Assembly: GCA_038373885.1 (NCBI GenBank)
Contig: JAWZYV010011615.1
Location: 124,001 to 188,000 of the forward strand
Direction: 5' to 3'
Source of the DNA: Cheiracanthium punctorium
Taxonomy: Eukaryota > Arthropoda > Arachnida > Araneae > Cheiracanthiidae
DNA length: 64,000 nt
The translations under genes and the position numbers were made by a program. This document shows positions 45,895 through 58,939 of the stretch, piece by piece. The notes under the pieces are model-generated. The model was not told where the DNA came from. It ran no database searches and saw nothing but the letters and a program-made list of their open reading frames with translations. The stretch's first letter is position 1. Every line of letters starts with the position of its first letter.

Positions 45895-47789
45895 GTATTC
45901 TCTTATGCTCCTTTCTTGTCTTCCCCACCCCAGTTTCACTTTTTTCACTAATTGTAAATTTATGCTATTACTTAAAGCAAGTGTTTTTTTAATGCAGGCA
46001 AGGGTATGCAGGCACATGCAGTGGGGTGTTTTTAAAAAAATCAATTTTAAAATTGCATGACTCTCACCCCTCAAGATGTTTCTTTGGGTGAACTTAAGGA
46101 CTCTTGTAAAATTTCAAATTAAACAAAAAAATATGTAGAGGTCCCACAAGTTCATCAAAAAGTTACAAAAATGAATCCTATTAATACTATTTAGCACAGA
46201 AAATATTAGAAAAAACGATGTCTATTCAAATTGGCAAAATGCAGTGTAAAAAGAATGTTTATTAATGAATCCTTCAAAGCATTGGATGCTGCTATCAATG
46301 GCATTTTGACATTTGGTGTTTACATTCAATCCATATTTTTGGAAATCTTAAGCATAATGATTTCAGATCGATTGAACAATCCTGGACATGAAGAAATACT
46401 TCAAACGTATGGTGTGTAGTGTGTACTGGCTAATCACAGAAATTTTCTTCCTGTTTTATTTTCTGAAACACATGTACCTTTGAAATTTCCAGTATTTCGG
46501 GAGGTTGTGTCAAAGCACATACCAATAATAACTTGACAATCACATTTCCAAGACTGAATAATTCAAAAACCACATTAGCTATTGCTTCCCCTATATCATA
46601 TAACATCTTAAGAATTCTAAGGAGTTTTGTACTACTATCTCTTAGAGAGGAAGGGGAGGACACAAATGTTTATGAACTGAACAGTATATTTATGAGCAGT
46701 ACTTTTTGAAAGAAGTAAGCATTTCAAAGTTTCATTAGTCTTTGAACAGCCTGTTTTATCATCAACACCAACAGTAATGTTTAAGACTGATGCAAATAAC
46801 ATTGTTGACTTTCCTACATTAGCTCTGTCAAAAGCAACAGCAAGTTTTTGTGATATAACAGATATGACTTTGTTCACCTTTACTGTATGTTTCTCATATA
46901 ATAATTTTTTTCTGGTGTAATTTTTGAAGAATATTCATCACCAAAGTCATCTGTAGTTTTTACTTTCAGTTTTATCCATTGCAAACAAGAAAGGTGCAGT
47001 TGATAAAGCAGTTGAATTCTGAACTACAGTAGCTTGTTTTAATTGCTTTGAATTTTTTTCTTGTCATTCAGCTGATCTTCTCACACATGTAGAAAGCTTT
47101 CTGTTCAGAGATCCAATATAACCTGCTCTAAATTATCTTTATAACTTGAGAAACTGACAATCCGTTAATTTTTAGTAATATGTTCTGAATTAGTATGACT
47201 TATGGCTAACCAGATTTTTCCTATGCCTTCTTATTAATTCGATTCTCTTGGTCTTTTGCATTATTCTTTTTTCGATACCTCATTAAGCCTACTAATTTGC
47301 CGTACAAATCATAAATCCTTTTCAAGGTATGCTTCTTAAAGGAAATCTTGATTTTTCCTAAAATGAATGTATCATTATTGCATAAAAGAGCAACACTATC
47401 ATTGATTGAAAGTTTTTAGAATGGTGAAAGTATATAAAAATGGTCATAACATGAGCCTATTATATATTCAGTAGGATATCATATATTAACCATACATAAT
47501 TTCTATTTCTCCTTCAGTTTTGCCATTATATTGAAGAAGAACAATAAAACAATTTCTTTTCCCATTATGTTTTTCAAATCAATAGCATACATACAAAAGA
47601 AAATAGACTTTTTTTTTTATCCACATCAGTGTCATTAATTCAAAAATCATAGGTTTATAAGAGGCACAATATCAGTTATGCATTGTTTTTCACCTTCCTA
47701 AAATTCTAAAATTTTCTATATGCAATTATTTTCCTATTTACGAGGAAACTAATTTAATTCACTACAAATTTTCTAGTGATAATTTAAAT

Positions 47790-47900
47790 AATGATTAAGA
47801 AGAACATGAAGAAGTTACTTCATCTTCTTTTAAAGATGCTATTGACTATATTGAAAAGCTTAGAATATTTTTGCTTTGTCATAGTACTCAACACCAGTGA
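47790..47900 (+). pseudogene. Possible pogo/Tigger C-terminal remnant
   Basis: EEHEEVTSSSFKDAIDYIEK, then LRIFLLCHST, resembles the acidic C-terminal helix that ends JRK/Tigger-type transposases (S-F-DA---IE-LR-F). Short and bounded by stops, so tentative. Confidence 0.4.
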
Positions 47901-48440
47901 AAAAAACATTGCATGAACTTAGTTCAATCCATAATGCTTGAACACTAAGACAGTCAGCACATCAAACAACTGTAAAAGACTTTTTAGTTGAATGTTTGCA
48001 TGAATAGAAATCACTTCATTATGTTCCCTATTTGTATTACATTCTTTCCAAACATGCTTAAAGAATATGATTTGTTTCACTAAGATAAATGTTTTATTTG
48101 AAAATTAATTTATTTTTCCAGTGCAAAACTATTATAAAGTAATTTATTATCATCTTAGAAAAGTCAAAATTATTATATATGCATTAATTAGTATTAATAG
48201 CTTTAAACTGTAACAATCAAAGTTGTTTATTAATGTTTCATTTAATGCTTTACTGGGCTTACCAAACTTCTGATATTAGACCGCACTGTTCTGGTTTTTT
48301 AGTGCTGTCTGGATTTATTGAAATTCTAGTATATTGTCATCATCCCGTTTTTAAATTTTTAATCGGAGAATGGAAGGCTATTTAAAAAAAATTTTTAAGA
48401 CTGATATATCATGCTGCAGCATTTCTAAATTAGTTGGTAC

Positions 48441-48694
48441 AGTTTGTGATATCTTTGCATGAGACATTCGCTCCAGTTGAAAAAGTTTTTTCTATTATCA
48501 GGAGCATTTAGTTGGCAGAAAAGGGTAGACTTTCAATATGTTATGCTAAACAACTTCTAAATGTCAAAATTAATTCTGAACTTTTGTGTTATGATTTTTA
48601 TGATGTCATCAAAACAAATAAAGAATTTCTGAAAAAGTCTACTATGAAAAAGTCTTCTGAAAAATGCTCTATTATGAAAAATATGACTAAATAA
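48441..48694 (+). pseudogene. hAT transposase C-terminal dimerisation remnant
   Basis: In one frame with a single stop: ETFAPVEKVFSIIRSI, stop, LAEKGRLSICYAKQLLNVKI, then CYDFYDVIKTNKEFLKK. Order and spacing match the hAT dimerisation tail (ER-FS, RL-, VK--L-VK-N, FY--I--N--LL). The rest of the transposase is not recognised, so the fragment is old. Confidence 0.6.
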
Positions 48695-49058
48695 ATGAAG
48701 TTTAATGTTCCAGTAATTTAAGATTTTTAATTAACTTTTTAAAGTGATTTTAAAAATACTATAAAATTTCATCACCATGAACTAAACTTTTATGAATGTT
48801 TCAAATTAACGAATAAAATATTTTTATTAAAGAAAATCATTAGATGCAATTAAATCACCTTTAAATGAAATTTCACTTTAACGGATTTTTCAGAGTTACA
48901 TGTTTAATCTACCCTTGAAATTCATTATAATGAGACTTTACTAAATTCCTGGGTTGGGCCCCCTGAAAAAATATGGTTTTGTCCTAGGTTGGACTTAAAA
49001 AATTATGGTAACCCTAGCTTTCTGTATTTCACTTTTCATGTATTTTTGTATATTTCAG

Positions 49059-49193
49059 GAAATGCTTCAGCCAGTAAATCTTTGTCTGAAGACAATAAAA
49101 GTGATAAACCAGAAAAAATTAAAAGCACACAAAGCAAATCTGATTCAATGCTAATTTTGTCTGGAGGAGAAGGATACATTGATTTTAGAATAG
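49059..49193 (+). CDS. syd: JIP3/JIP4 scaffold, exon 14
   Basis: Acceptor TTTGTATATTTCAG, donor GTAACT, split Gly at both ends. After a Ser/Lys linker, the peptide SDSMLILSGGEGYIDFRIG matches the L-LSGGEGYIDFRIGD strand that closes the JIP3/4 propeller. The lysine-rich linker is lineage-specific in the family. Confidence 0.95.
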
Positions 49194-50686
49194 GTAACTG
49201 ATATTTTTGTATACTGTATAAGTAAATTACATATTATTAACAATAAAGTATCTTAATTTTTCTCCTCCTGTGGAAAGTTATTGATAGGGGGAAAAAATAC
49301 TTAAAATATACTTTCTAATGCATCAGGGTGTGTTGAATCCTCTTGTGTGTGATTATATTATTTATGTTTTAGTTCTAGTTTTATATCATCTTTTTTAAAA
49401 ATTGCAAGGAATAATATTGATTTCCAGAATGAACCTTAAAATGTGAATAATTTAATTTCATAATCTCAAAAGATGTTTACAAAAACAGTTGAGTTGTATT
49501 ATCACTAATTCTGAAGTTAGATTCTGTTGTATTAATTGAAATGTAATATAATTTAAACCTAGAACAAATCAAAAAATAATCAGGTTAGCTAGTTGCATAC
49601 AAGATTATGAGCTAAAAATATTTTTTTAATTAGCACGTTAATTTTAAACTTTTTCTAAAGTAATTAAAATCTATAATTTTATCACTGGTGATTTTATAAT
49701 GATATACTTTATATTTACATTGATTTAGCATAGTACTATTTTATTTGGTGATTTCATAGACACTTTAAATTATAATATGATGTTACAAAATGTTCTTTTT
49801 TTCTTCCTTCTGATAAAATTTATAATGATAAAAGTGAATGACTGTATCTACCTATGTGTGCAGACCCAGAGATTGAAAATCTTGAACACATAAGTCTATG
49901 AGTTTGATAATGTGTGCCTGAGACTTGGAATTTGAAATACTTTTTTAATAATTAATTGAAAACAGTTTTAACAGAATTTTTCGTAACCCAGTAATGAAAG
50001 CTATTGCACACATCTACTTCCTAAAAAAGAACTTTTGGGGAAAATGCCGTCAACTGAACATTCGGTGATATTAAAATTTCAATCCATATGTTCGTTACTT
50101 ATGTTACATGGAAAATACTTGCGGAAATTTTATAACCAAATATTTCCTCTATCTAAAAGCATGATTTCCCCCCTTTTTTTTTTGGAGGGAGGGGGGCAAT
50201 TTTTCTACTGTTAACGGTGTTATTCGAAAAAATCATGTGATTTTGGTACATAATTACAAATAAACTAATTATGCCAGGCACTTCAAAATTTTGAAACTAT
50301 CTCTTTACAAGCTGTATTACATACTGCGAAGACAGGCCAATCTGTATCAGTTTCAATACTTTTAGAAAAAATTCTTAAAAATCGAAAATTTTTGCAAAGC
50401 GTGTCACTCTTCGAAAAATCTTGCAGCTCAAATCCATGTTTAAGAATTTTTTCTGGAAATTTCACAAAAGCCACAGCGTTTTCGCTTATCGTAGTGTGTA
50501 AAACAGCTTATGAAGAACCATCTGGAATTTTTTGGAGACCATGGTGCTATTTGTTTATTTCAATCGATTTTATGATTTTTTTTCATGGTGTTTATATTGT
50601 CAAATGATCTAACATTTCTTAAATGTGGATTTTACCAGATAATTATATTAATTGTTTTAAATATTTAATAACTTGCAATTTTAATG

Positions 50687-50723
<37 letters not shown>

Positions 50724-51247
50724 CTTTTTTTTTTTTTTTTTTTTTCACTTGTATCCATCTATTTTACAATACTCCACTTATTTTTTTAAAAAATCCTGAA
50801 TGTTTTGGTATAAAAAATTATTTTGTGAAAAATCAAACCTCTTGCTAGCACGTGTTTCTGCTATTTGACTGAATTGTTTTTCAATGCAAAATTGTTATAC
50901 ATTTTACAGTATCCCACCAATTAAAAAAAAAAAAAAATCCTTGAAAATTGCAGTTTAATTTGCACAGATTAGATGATATGCAGATTAATGTTTTTAAAAT
51001 TCATACTCACATTATGCATTATTGGTTACGAAAATAAGCCATGGGATTAGATTAATGAATATGAACACAATTTTTTTTTTATTTACTTTTTTTTATTTAA
51101 TTATGCCTTGATACCTAATGCATGCCACAGTAGTTCACAAGCAACACTTATTTTTAATAATATAGCTAAATATTTTTCACTAAAATTTATACAAAATGTA
51201 TTCGAAAGGTTACATTTTATGAATGCAGTTCACGCATTTGCTTTTAG
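49194..51247. other. Intron with short hairpin and (CT)n repeat
   Basis: A hairpin at 50283-50520 (arms about 110 bp, e.g. TTCGCAGTATGTAATACAGC mirrored near 50485) explains the similar short open frames on both strands. A (CT)n run at 50690-50721 leads into poly-T. Nothing else recognised. Confidence 0.55.
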
Positions 51248-51372
51248 GGGATGGTGAAGAAGATGAACATCTGATAACATCTAGCGTGGAAAGTGATGAC
51301 AGGCCACCCATTATTAATGCTAAAGGTGATCGAAGTCACCTCATTGTCTGGCAAGTGACAATGGCTGAATGA
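51248..51372 (+). CDS. syd: JIP3/JIP4 scaffold, last coding exon
   Basis: Acceptor CATTTGCTTTTAG. GG completes the split Gly, and the frame ends MAE then TGA at 51370-51372. The peptide DGEEDEHLITSSVESDDRPP then RSHLIVWQVTMAE is the conserved end of JIP3/4 proteins (RSHLIVWQV). Summed exon lengths divide exactly by three, supporting every splice choice upstream. Confidence 0.97.
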
Positions 51373-51790
51373 TGAATGCCTGTGCTTATTCTTTAATTTT
51401 ATGCAAAGTAGATTTTTAAATTGTTTGACTAAGAACACAGTACATTTACTGTAAACTGTGCTCGTTGCAATGGAATTATATGTAATTTATTGTAATTTTA
51501 TGAAAGACTGAATATTTATTTTATTTTTTGAGAATTTTTTTTATTGTTGTTTTAATGTTGCCATAGTTTTATTGTTAATGTTATTTTACTGGTGTTATTT
51601 GGTTGAATCAAGATTTCTAGTCAGTTTTCAATACCAGTGATTCATTGTACAACTTTGTGTTTTGAGCTGTAAATGCTTATATTTATAGTTTCAAGTGATA
51701 GAAAATGGTAAAAATTTAAGTAATTTTATTTGTAAGAGAGTGGAATATTTCTATATGTAAATAATAAAAATGCCAATTTCTTTGATTATA
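51373..51790 (+). other. syd: 3' UTR of the JIP3/JIP4 gene
   Basis: T-rich sequence after the stop codon. Its end is inferred from the poly(A) signal at 51763-51768. No alternative coding continuation. Confidence 0.7.
51763..51768 (+). terminator. Poly(A) signal AATAAA
   Basis: Canonical AATAAA 391 bp after the stop codon, followed by a TTTCTTTG-rich and then TGTTTGG-type downstream region. No equally good hexamer is nearer the stop. Confidence 0.75.
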
Positions 51791-52037
51791 TGTTTGGTTT
51801 TTCACTGTGCCTGTTTTAACTTAAATTATGCTCATTGAATGAGGTTTTTTTAAACATTCAATTTTTAATGGTTACATTAAAAATATTATCTTGAGGTGGA
51901 AAAACTGGAACATATACTTCTGTGTTTTTCGAAAATATTTTATCTTCACTAAATGCTATGATTAGTTGCACATTAAAACATCATTCATTTCGTCTACCAT
52001 ATTAAAATTATTCTATACTAGCAGTTTCAGCCTACTA

Positions 52038-52411
52038 CAGGGTTCGTACGCCTCAGGGAAAATCTGGAAAACTCAGGGAATTTTTTTTATAACTAATTAC
52101 CTCAGTGAAAACTCAGGGAAAAGGTACTTATTTGTATTACTAGTAATATTTTATTGCCTATTTTCTTCCCAGTTCTAGTTAAGTTTCACCATGCTGTACT
52201 AGGAACATTTTATTCAATATTTTTAGTAGTATCTATTTATGAATATGTAACTAGTTCAAAGTATTAAGTACATAAATGTTAATTAGTTATTTGGAATACT
52301 GATCATTACCTTTTATTTATGCTTGCGATAAACCTGGAAATTTGTAGGAATGTGTCTGGAAAACCTGGAAAACTCAGGGAATTTAATTTCAATAAATGAG
52401 TATGAACCCTG
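52038..52411. mobile_element. 374-bp MITE, CAGGGTTC ends, 6-bp CTACTA duplication
   Basis: The left end CAGGGTTCGTACGCC matches the minus-strand right end CAGGGTTCATACTC. CTACTA directly flanks both sides (52032-52037, 52412-52417). Subterminal CTCAGGGAA and CTGGAAAACTCAGGGAA blocks recur at both ends. Non-autonomous, hAT-like by its ends. Confidence 0.78.
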
Positions 52412-52738
52412 CTACTAGCATTAGCAGGTCATAGCTGAGCTAACTCGATAATGGGATCTTCCTTGGTTTGTGTAAGGTTTATGTCATACAAATGCAATTC
52501 CTGTGATCATTGATATGTTTGGAAATGGGTTTTTTAATGATATACCTCAAAAACTAAAAACTCTTGCATACTTTCTTTGTATGGCTGCACAAAAATTGAG
52601 AAAGTTGTTTTTGCCAGGCAAACTCAATGCTGTGACAATGCAGTTTAATCCCACTTGAGATTTAAAAGTGAGCTTTAGAAAACTATGGTTCTCAATCTAT
52701 GTCCTGTCCATGATATATTGAAATAGTATTTAATAATA

Positions 52739-54152
52739 CACTGCATGACATTGAAAATTCAACACCAAGAAAAAGTGGTCGGAAAATGATGCAAATTTCA
52801 GGGTAAATGCACCTTGCCGAGTTATGCTAATGATGTAAAATTGGCAGCTCGCCAGTACACATGGAAAAAGATATACAGGAAGGAACCGGTAGAATGGACA
52901 ATTTTTTGTGAAAGTATTGCTGCTAGAGAAATTGCCATAGAAATTTTATTCTTGTCTCAGAGGACACGTGTAACCAGAGGATGCCAGGTCGCCATCAACG
53001 GAGGCAGTTCCAGTAGACCAACGATTTTACAAGTGGCATGGTGATCGGACTGAGAAGGGTAAGTTTGTCCATTCGGCAAATCTTGGCAGACACCCACCTG
53101 AATGTGTCTGTCCACTGTACACCAGATGTGGCGAAGATGGTTGGAACAAGGAAATGTGGCACGTTTAAGGGGTGCTGGTGCAGCCAGAGTGACGTCAGCA
53201 CGTGTAAATCGACGCTTCCACCTACAAGCGGTGGTGGCCCCACAAGCTACTTCAACCTCTATTCTGTGACATGTTCAAGACACCTTGGATGTTCCTATAT
53301 CGACCAGAACTATTTCCTGTCGATTGGTTGCTAGTGGCCTTCACTCATGGCGTCCGTTAAAAAGACTGCCATTGGCTCCACAACATTGCCGCTAACGACT
53401 GCAATGGTGCCAGGCTAGAGCAACGTGGATGGCACAGGGTCGTGTTCTCAGATGAATCGCGCTTCTGTTTCTCCAGTGACAGTCACCGCGTACAAGTGTG
53501 GCATCAATGTGGAAACAGGTCCAATCCAACAGCAATTATATAACGCCCCACCGCACGACAACATGGCATCATGGTTTGGGGAGTAATTGCGTATGATTCC
53601 AGGTCATCTGCAGTTCGCATTCGGGGCACTATGAAGGCTCAACGATATGTGGATAATGTGCTGCAGCCGGTGACACTCCCCTACCTTCAAACAGTTCCCA
53701 ACGCCCTGTATCAGCAGGATAACGCTCAACTGCACACTGCTCGCATCAGCCAATGTGTTCTGCAAGGTGTACAGACGCTTCTCTGGCCACCGTACTCTCC
53801 TGATCTGTTGCCAATCGAACACATTTGGGATGTGATTGGACGCCATTTGCAGACCCTGCCACTAGCCTGTTCAGAAGGCGAACTGTGGCAAATGGTTGAC
53901 AGGGAATGGAGAAACATTCCTCAGGATGCCATCCATACTCCAATTGACTCAGTACCTAGGCGTGTTGCTTAGTGTATCACCGTCCACAGTGGTCCGACAA
54001 TCTACTAAGGCGACGCTGCTCTCCCTCTGTATTATGCATATTATTTTGAAATAAAGATCACTTATTGCTCACTGCTGTCTCTCTCTGCTTGCAGAGTTTC
54101 AACACTTTCTGGCCACTCCTTATGGGTGTTGCATTTTCAATGTCGGGTAGTG
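52739..54152 (+). mobile_element. Tc1-like transposon, 1.4 kb, TA target
   Basis: The ends CACTGCATGACATTGAAAAT and, on the other strand, CACTACCCGACATTGAAAAT are flanked by TA (52737-52738, 54153-54154). Length and a single decayed transposase gene on + fit a full Tc1-type element. A Helitron-like repeat starts at the next base. Confidence 0.92.
52814..53972 (+). pseudogene. Tc1 transposase, frameshifted
   Basis: The N-terminal DNA-binding half is scattered over frames (52814-53340) and is poorly preserved. Near 53440, FSDESRFCFSSD carries the first catalytic Asp. The open frame at 53571-53972 holds MVWGVIAYDS, YQQDNAQLHTARIS with the second Asp, and WPPYSPDLLPIEHIWD with the catalytic Glu. 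I count 32 residues between the second Asp and the Glu, two fewer than the usual 34. Several shifts and stops make it inactive. Confidence 0.88.
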
Positions 54153-54154
54153 TA

Positions 54155-55442
54155 TCTCTCTATTCTAAAAAAAAGTAAGGGCCGCTGTCAAAAGCTTGTT
54201 CGCCTATCTTCTCCTAAACCGTGAGGATTTGAATTTCGACTAAGGTGCCCACAGATTTGAAAAATTCCGAGGAACCAGCTAAGCTGACTTAAATTTTGAA
54301 AATTGAATTATTTTAGAAGATATTAATAAAAAACTAAAAAAAATAAACATAATGTTTGCCAGATTTGGCATAAGATCATTCATTCCTTTGCAACAAAGCG
54401 TTTCCAAGTATCTAGAATTGTGTGAAATTTACAAACATGGGTTGGAATTACACCTATTTTATGCCAAAATAAAAACTATATGAAATAAGTAACTCAAAAT
54501 GTGTTGCACAAAGTAGACAATTTTCAAATAGTAAGTTCGCTTAGACAACAGGAGTTTAGAATTAGCGATTATTCGTTTTTCCAAAACAGAATAACTAATA
54601 TCTTGAAAATGAAAAATAATTAAAATGCAGATTATTTTAAAGCCGGTTCAGTCCAGCTGGATTATTTTCTACCAGTAGAAATATTTGGCGGCGTTAACTA
54701 TGCCATTATAGCAGTTATAGTACACTTTGGATGCTTGCTAGCGCGACGAGATGGTATAATTCGTGGTGCTGAGTACGCCAATCTGCAAACGATTATGTAA
54801 ATGAAAATATGGATAACGGTTTTCCGGTAACCTTAAATGAACAGTAATTATAGGTTGTGAGCATGTGTAAATCGCCAAATAATGAAAACTCGCCATTGGT
54901 GGCAAGCTATCCTATCTGTTCCGTAGCTTTTATTAACTTTACATGCACGCAAGTCGCCAAATAATAAAAAATCGCCATGGGTGGCAAATTCGCAAGGTGT
55001 CCAATAGGTATTACATTATTAAAAATACAGCTGAAACAGATGTTCTGATTTTATTATGCTTTAGCTCCTAATTAATATAAATTTGAATGGCAACATTAAA
55101 TATCATTGTGTTTCTGAGGAGTGCAAATAATTTTTCCAGAGATTATAAGCGGAGTCCGCACTCCAGGTGGAGTATAGCTCAGGACCCGTACAACACGGAT
55201 TCCCATAACAAAATATCTTCCGTGTTATGAGGGGGAGAGGGTCTACTGTAGTGTGAAGTTTAAATTTTTATGTACCAATGAACATGCAAGAACCAAGCAA
55301 GGTGTAGCTCAGTAACATTCTATCTGATCCAATCTTCGGGTTTTGTCTGTTGAAATTGTCTTTTTTACGAATAAGCCTTATTAGGGGCAGAATGCCTCAT
55401 ACGAAAAGCGAGCGTAGCGAGTCTGGGGGCCTTGGCCCCTAG
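54155..55442 (+). mobile_element. Helitron-like repeat, family 3, copy B
   Basis: It begins TCTCTCTATTCTAAAAAAAA after an A and ends GGGGCC-TT-GGCCCC overlapping CTAG, followed by T. Those are Helitron-type borders, although the hairpin is unusually close to CTAG. From 54309 it matches copy A (36479-38773). It also contains the GGAGTCCGCACTCC near-palindrome and ACGAAAAGCGAGC-TAGCGAG near the end. Confidence 0.6.
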
Positions 55443-58150
55443 TAAATAACAATGAAGTAAATGTAAATAAGTAACAGTTTTATTTTCAGAATTTTGTAGT
55501 CTTCTCCATACTTTTTTAGTTACATGCAAAAAATTTCTAGTCAATCAGTCGAATGATGAAGACCTGTAAGTGATACTTTGTTTTATAATGGTACAACCCA
55601 GAATCGCCACATCTTTAGACTTTAAAATATGCTGAGATCAAAATGGGATGTAGATCACACTTACAAAATCACATTTTCTTCACTGTCATTATAGAATCAA
55701 AAATTGGGGGTCAGTTGTAGCTTGTGACCTATGTTAGTGTTGGGGCCTAAAAAACATATGTACATTGAGCTCTTTATTTCTTGTGTGCACAGTGTTAAGT
55801 ATTATTTTTTTTTTTATGGGAAATGATTATCAAAGGTATCACACAAATTTTGCAGTATTGTTACTATGTTACTGTCAGAAATGTTGTTCTATTAACCAAA
55901 AATCCATTTCCCGTGATATTTTTAATTTTTCTTTATTTTTTTACTAGCTGAATTAGCCATTCTCTGCACAGAATGGAAATTAATAAACCAATAAAACACA
56001 AATGGCCAATTCGATGTAAGCCTTCTGCTGCCATACTGACATATTCTGGACAGATTCTAAAAATGAAATAACCTCAAAACAGTTTTGATAATGTAAGAGT
56101 TCAGGATTTGTAACACAAATGTTAATTAGCAGATGATTTTATTCCCCCTTCTCTCCAGGTGAGCAGTGACACAATTGTATTCGTAAATTCCTGTATTAGT
56201 TATTAAGAAAACATTTGAATTTTGTATTCTAGAACACTTATTTAAGTGAATAAATGGACAAATGTGGTATTTCGTACTGTGATATAATTTTTACCTTCAA
56301 AGATTGCATAATCATATGCTCATTCTTATTCGATGAAAACAAAACCTCCTTTACAATTTGCATAGTGGCAAAATCTATATACATTAACCTGAAAATAGCA
56401 ATGTCATAAGAACATATAGAAGGTAATCTGATAAATCTAAACAAACTTAATATTTGGGCTTTATAAAATTATTTTTATAAACATAAAAATTTACTATGAA
56501 CACACTAATTTTAATCCATGCATTGTTTGTTTTCTGCACAATTTAAAACCAATGAAGAATTTTTCCAATACAATTTTATATTCATGACATTAAAAGGACA
56601 TCATTCTCTATTGCAAAATACAACTTGAATTATTGAAAGCAAACAAAAAGAAATTTCTCATTATTTTAATTTTCTACACATTCAGATACCACGGAAGCTT
56701 ATTATTCCACTTGTGGCATAGTTTTTATCTCAAAGCCTCATAAATGCATTGTATTCCTCACTTATGATAGTTAACTTTCATTTGTAGATGGTTTGTCACA
56801 GGACTCGCTGTCTTACAAATCGGGATATGTAATTGCTTTATAGAGGTGAAAATTATGAAAAATTACTTAAAAATTGAGGAACCTGTAAATTTTAAAGTTG
56901 AAAAAAAAATTGTGTATTTTTTTTTTTACATATTTGAGTGAAATTTCAAGCTGATTGGTCAAATGTATCGATTTGTATACCATACAGACAAACAAACATT
57001 TGGTTTTTTTTTATAAAGATATTCATCACACTGTTCATTCATAGTTTTAAAAAGTAATCATTTTTTAAAAAATCTGTCTTAATCTTTCTAAAAAATATCT
57101 TTCTAAAAAAATCTTTCTAATAAAAATCTTTCTAAAAAATAAAATACACTTACTTACTGAATTTCATAAATCAGGAAAATAAACTAGTAATATATATATT
57201 TATTATAGGGATGCAACATTGATGTTTTCTTTAAATATCTATATTTATCCATTGATGTATTGAAACCGATATTTGTTTGACAAAATCTATAGATGGTCTT
57301 TCACATAGTCAATTGTATACTTTATTCTTTATGAACATGTATGGAATATACTTAACCACTTTTTGTAAACTAGGGATGAGACATCATGTTTGTAAACTTA
57401 AGCCAAGTAAACTTCTGTAAAGCTAAGGATCCTTCAACACATGCTTTAGTGCTAAATAACCAAATATGCCAACACCAACCACAGATAAAGAATAAAAATT
57501 GTGTCTTTTTATAGTGTAAGCATGTGTGAAACTAACACCAATGACTAAAATGAAAAAACTTTAAAATCAAGATTTAATAATATATAACTGATAAAATTTC
57601 TAATGAAATGAATGAGGACTTTTTAAAAATATTTGCCAATTATGTTTCATTATTAAAAGTGATAATTGCTGTGGATTTGAATGCAGCAAAAGAGATTAAC
57701 TTGATGTTTTATATATGAGTGGTAATGAAAAAGATTGGAAAAAGTAAACAGAGATGTTTATGTCATTAATCTTTAACTATCCTAATTACAAAAAACCCTA
57801 AAGGACTAGTCATATTAATATTTTTAATAGGAAAATTATTCAGTAGAAAAGAGAAACTTGCAAAAGCTTTTTGTGTGTATCTGCCATTTACCCATTCATG
57901 CATCTCTAAAACTGTGTAATGTTAGTTTGAATTTCCTTCTTGGACAAGTTTTACACTCCCAGTAAAGTGTCCCCACTCTGTTAGGGTAATGAACGCATAA
58001 AATAAAATGTTAGATACATTTGAAAGCAACTGATCTCTTATGCAACAAATTTGAAAAAATTTCTTTCCATTTCCCCTCTATTAGAATTTTGTATCAGAAA
58101 ATATGCATATGAAAATTCTTCAGAAAATATGTCTTAGTGAGCAATTTTGC
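55443..58150. other. Intergenic, mostly unassigned; repeat copy at 57130-57480
   Basis: No gene recognised. 57130-57480 is a diverged copy of the 12660-13270 repeat (AATACACTTACTTACTGAATTT, GTGCTAAATAACCAAATATG). TCTTTCTAAAAAA short tandem units lie near 57080-57140. Confidence 0.45.
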
Positions 58151-58159
58151 ATCCCGGAA

Positions 58160-58816
58160 TCAGAAAGTGTTTGAAAGTGCAACATACATGGCAGAACAAT
58201 CACAGTATTTGTTGAACATTTCATCCATTAAAAAGAAAAAAAAAAAGACCAATATATTTCACAGAACAATTTAAGGAAGTGCCCTTTATGTCATGTCTTC
58301 TGTCATTACATTTTGTGAAATGCAGCCTCCAGAGAATAGAGTAATGGCAAAATTAACTCTCCTTTCTCTGTCGGAGCTGATGTCACTGGGGATGAATACA
58401 AACAAGATCTCCCACAATATGAGCCCGGTATTACAAGAATCTTATCCAAAACTCACATTAAAAGCTGCATGTGTAAGAACATAGCAGTACTACAACTGAA
58501 ACCAGCTTAGAACACATTTTTTTCCTATTTTCAAATGAGACTTCACTATACTACAATAGTTTTTGAAAAATGTTTGCATGAGATAAAGTTGTCTTTTACA
58601 TCATCGGCAGAATTGTAAATTTTGACTCATGTCCTATTAAAATTAATTATTTAAAAATGTTTTATTATAATAAATATTATACCAGTTTGTTACTTTTTAT
58701 ATGTATTATTTTTTTTTTACCGTGGTCTGTTAAATTTGGATAAAATGCTTGCAGAACATTTTCAACTGTTTAAAGTCATGTTGCAGAACACTGGATATAA
58801 TCCTGCTCCTGGGTTT
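58160..58816 (+). pseudogene. Gene-like remnant related to the 38325-38607 segment
   Basis: Two blocks match 38340-38490 (CAGAACAATCAC-GT-TTTG, GTGCCCTTTATG-CATG) and 38510-38600 (GTGGTCTGT-A-TTGGA-AAAATGC). About 390 bp between them is absent from the other copy and ends in a T-rich acceptor-like stretch, TTTTTTTTTACCG. The second block encodes LDKMLAEHFQLFKVMLQ. Function unknown; it could be the decayed source of a Helitron capture, or another copy of the element. Confidence 0.4.
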
Positions 58817-58939
58817 TACATGAAAACATTTTCACCAATCTATATATTCACTAAACATGAATCATAATATATTTACACTTTTTTTATTAACTACAATATT
58901 ACTTGTAAATTGTTTACATTATAAAGCATTTTTAAATTA

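Larger units (their letters stand above)
45895..49058. other. Intron with transposase relics
   Basis: Contains a Tigger-like C-terminal piece (47790-47900) and a hAT C-terminal piece (48441-48694). 46230-47700 is probably the body of one or both old elements, but I could not assign it securely. Confidence 0.45.

Noticed and set aside
46231..46877. Short open frames on both strands in the intron before exon 14
   Set aside because: Probably body of an old transposon, but no motif could be placed with confidence.
50283..50607. Similar short proteins on opposite strands
   Set aside because: Explained by a hairpin whose arms are inverted copies; not evidence of genes.
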